From AC-43 sp963728855 (lineage in GTDB: Bacteria > Actinomycetota > Actinomycetes > Mycobacteriales > Micromonosporaceae), in the NCBI GenBank assembly GCA_963728855.1, contig CAVSLN010000002.1, positions 186,001-250,000 on the forward strand: a stretch of 64,000 bases of DNA, in the 5' to 3' direction. Below, in pieces: positions 63,741 through 64,000 of this stretch (the first letter of the stretch is position 1; every line of letters begins with the position of its first letter). Made by a program: the position numbers and the translations under genes. The notes below the pieces were generated by a model. The model did not search any database. It saw only the letters and a list, made by a program, of their open reading frames with translations, and was not told where the DNA came from.

Positions 63741-64000
63741 TCAGGCGCGGGGCGGGAGGCGGTCCGGGTCGGCGGTGAGGACGACCGTCGCGCCCGGCGT
63801 ACCGGCCGCCTGGATCGTGCGCAGCCGCAGCAGGGCCGGGTGCTCGTCGAGCAGGCGGGCCACGTTCGCGAGCGTACGCAGGCTCGCCGCCTCGGCCCGG
63901 GCCCGCTCCAGCTCGGCCTTGCCGGTCTCCCGGGCCAGCCGCGCCTCGGTCGCCGCGCGCCGCAGTTCACCGGGGAGCATCAGGTCCTTGACGAGCGCCG
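63741..64000 (-). CDS. SPFH/band-7 (slipin-like) protein, C-terminus only
   Basis: The window edge cuts the gene. The visible 86 residues begin near ALVKDLMLPGELRRAATEA and continue with a coiled coil (LARETGKAELERARAEAASL) and LLRLRTIQAAGTPGATVVLT, the typical end of band-7/stomatin proteins of actinomycetes. The membrane anchor and SPFH core are outside the window. Confidence 0.8.
   Translation of the reverse strand, partial: ALVKDLMLPGELRRAATEARLARETGKAELERARAEAASLRTLANVARLLDEHPALLRLRTIQAAGTPGATVVLTADPDRLPPRA

Overview
The window looks like chromosome from a high-GC actinomycete, probably Micromonosporaceae. The grounds are its very high GC with many GTG starts, a nickel superoxide dismutase with its own protease, a WhiB1 N-terminus, a csnR-to-csnK chitosan-oligosaccharide operon, and the prfB-ftsE-ftsX-smpB-ssrA block. 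All family calls are from reading the translations; no database was searched.

Layout. 1-29 kb is core or stable chromosome: whiB1 (partial), a lipid kinase, a GntR regulator, an anti-sigma-type ATPase, sodN/sodX with a coupled acetyltransferase, malic enzyme, a zinc-type oxidoreductase coupled to tryptophan 2,3-dioxygenase, a Ser/Thr kinase, the csn operon (9.2-16 kb, minus strand), PadR, prfB, Rrf2, ftsEX, smpB, tmRNA, an M50 protease, two divergent Ser/Thr kinases with CBM2-like outer domains, a two-component pair, MTA phosphorylase and YqgE. 29.36-61.9 kb is an accessory island that starts exactly at tRNA-Ala(GGC). It has a large serine recombinase, a transposon (DUF6431-like protein, DDE transposase, AAA ATPase and three tiny coupled ORFs), a replication-relaxation protein, a nucleoside phosphorylase fused to Ltp repeats, a DUF6236-like protein, a six-gene coupled cluster (archaeal-type SAM synthetase, phosphotransferase, histidine phosphatase, seryl-tRNA synthetase, glycosyltransferase, AlaRS-like protein) with a divergent XRE regulator, a three-gene SNF2 helicase / DUF1156 methyltransferase / DUF499 ATPase defence module, and DUF2637 plus two small conserved-looking ORFs. 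62-64 kb returns to ordinary genes, but with a junction between two truncated genes near 63.54 kb.

How the genes work together. The csn genes form one autoregulated uptake and degradation unit: repressor, binding protein, two permeases, GH4 glycosidase and sugar kinase. The defence module should combine host DNA marking with DNA translocation and restriction, but its methyltransferase carries an unusual 44-45 bp tandem repeat that introduces a stop. The SAM synthetase/SerRS/AlaRS-like cluster looks like an undescribed tRNA-linked or aminoacyl-adenylate-based pathway and is, with the phosphorylase-Ltp fusion, the best candidate for something new.

Caution. Many genes switch frame by single bases while keeping their motifs (two-component kinase, SerRS, SAM synthetase, glycosyltransferase, helicase, methyltransferase, transposon ATPase). 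The shifts cluster; many are probably sequence errors rather than true decay. Boundaries of such genes are reconstructed by following homology-like sequence across frames.
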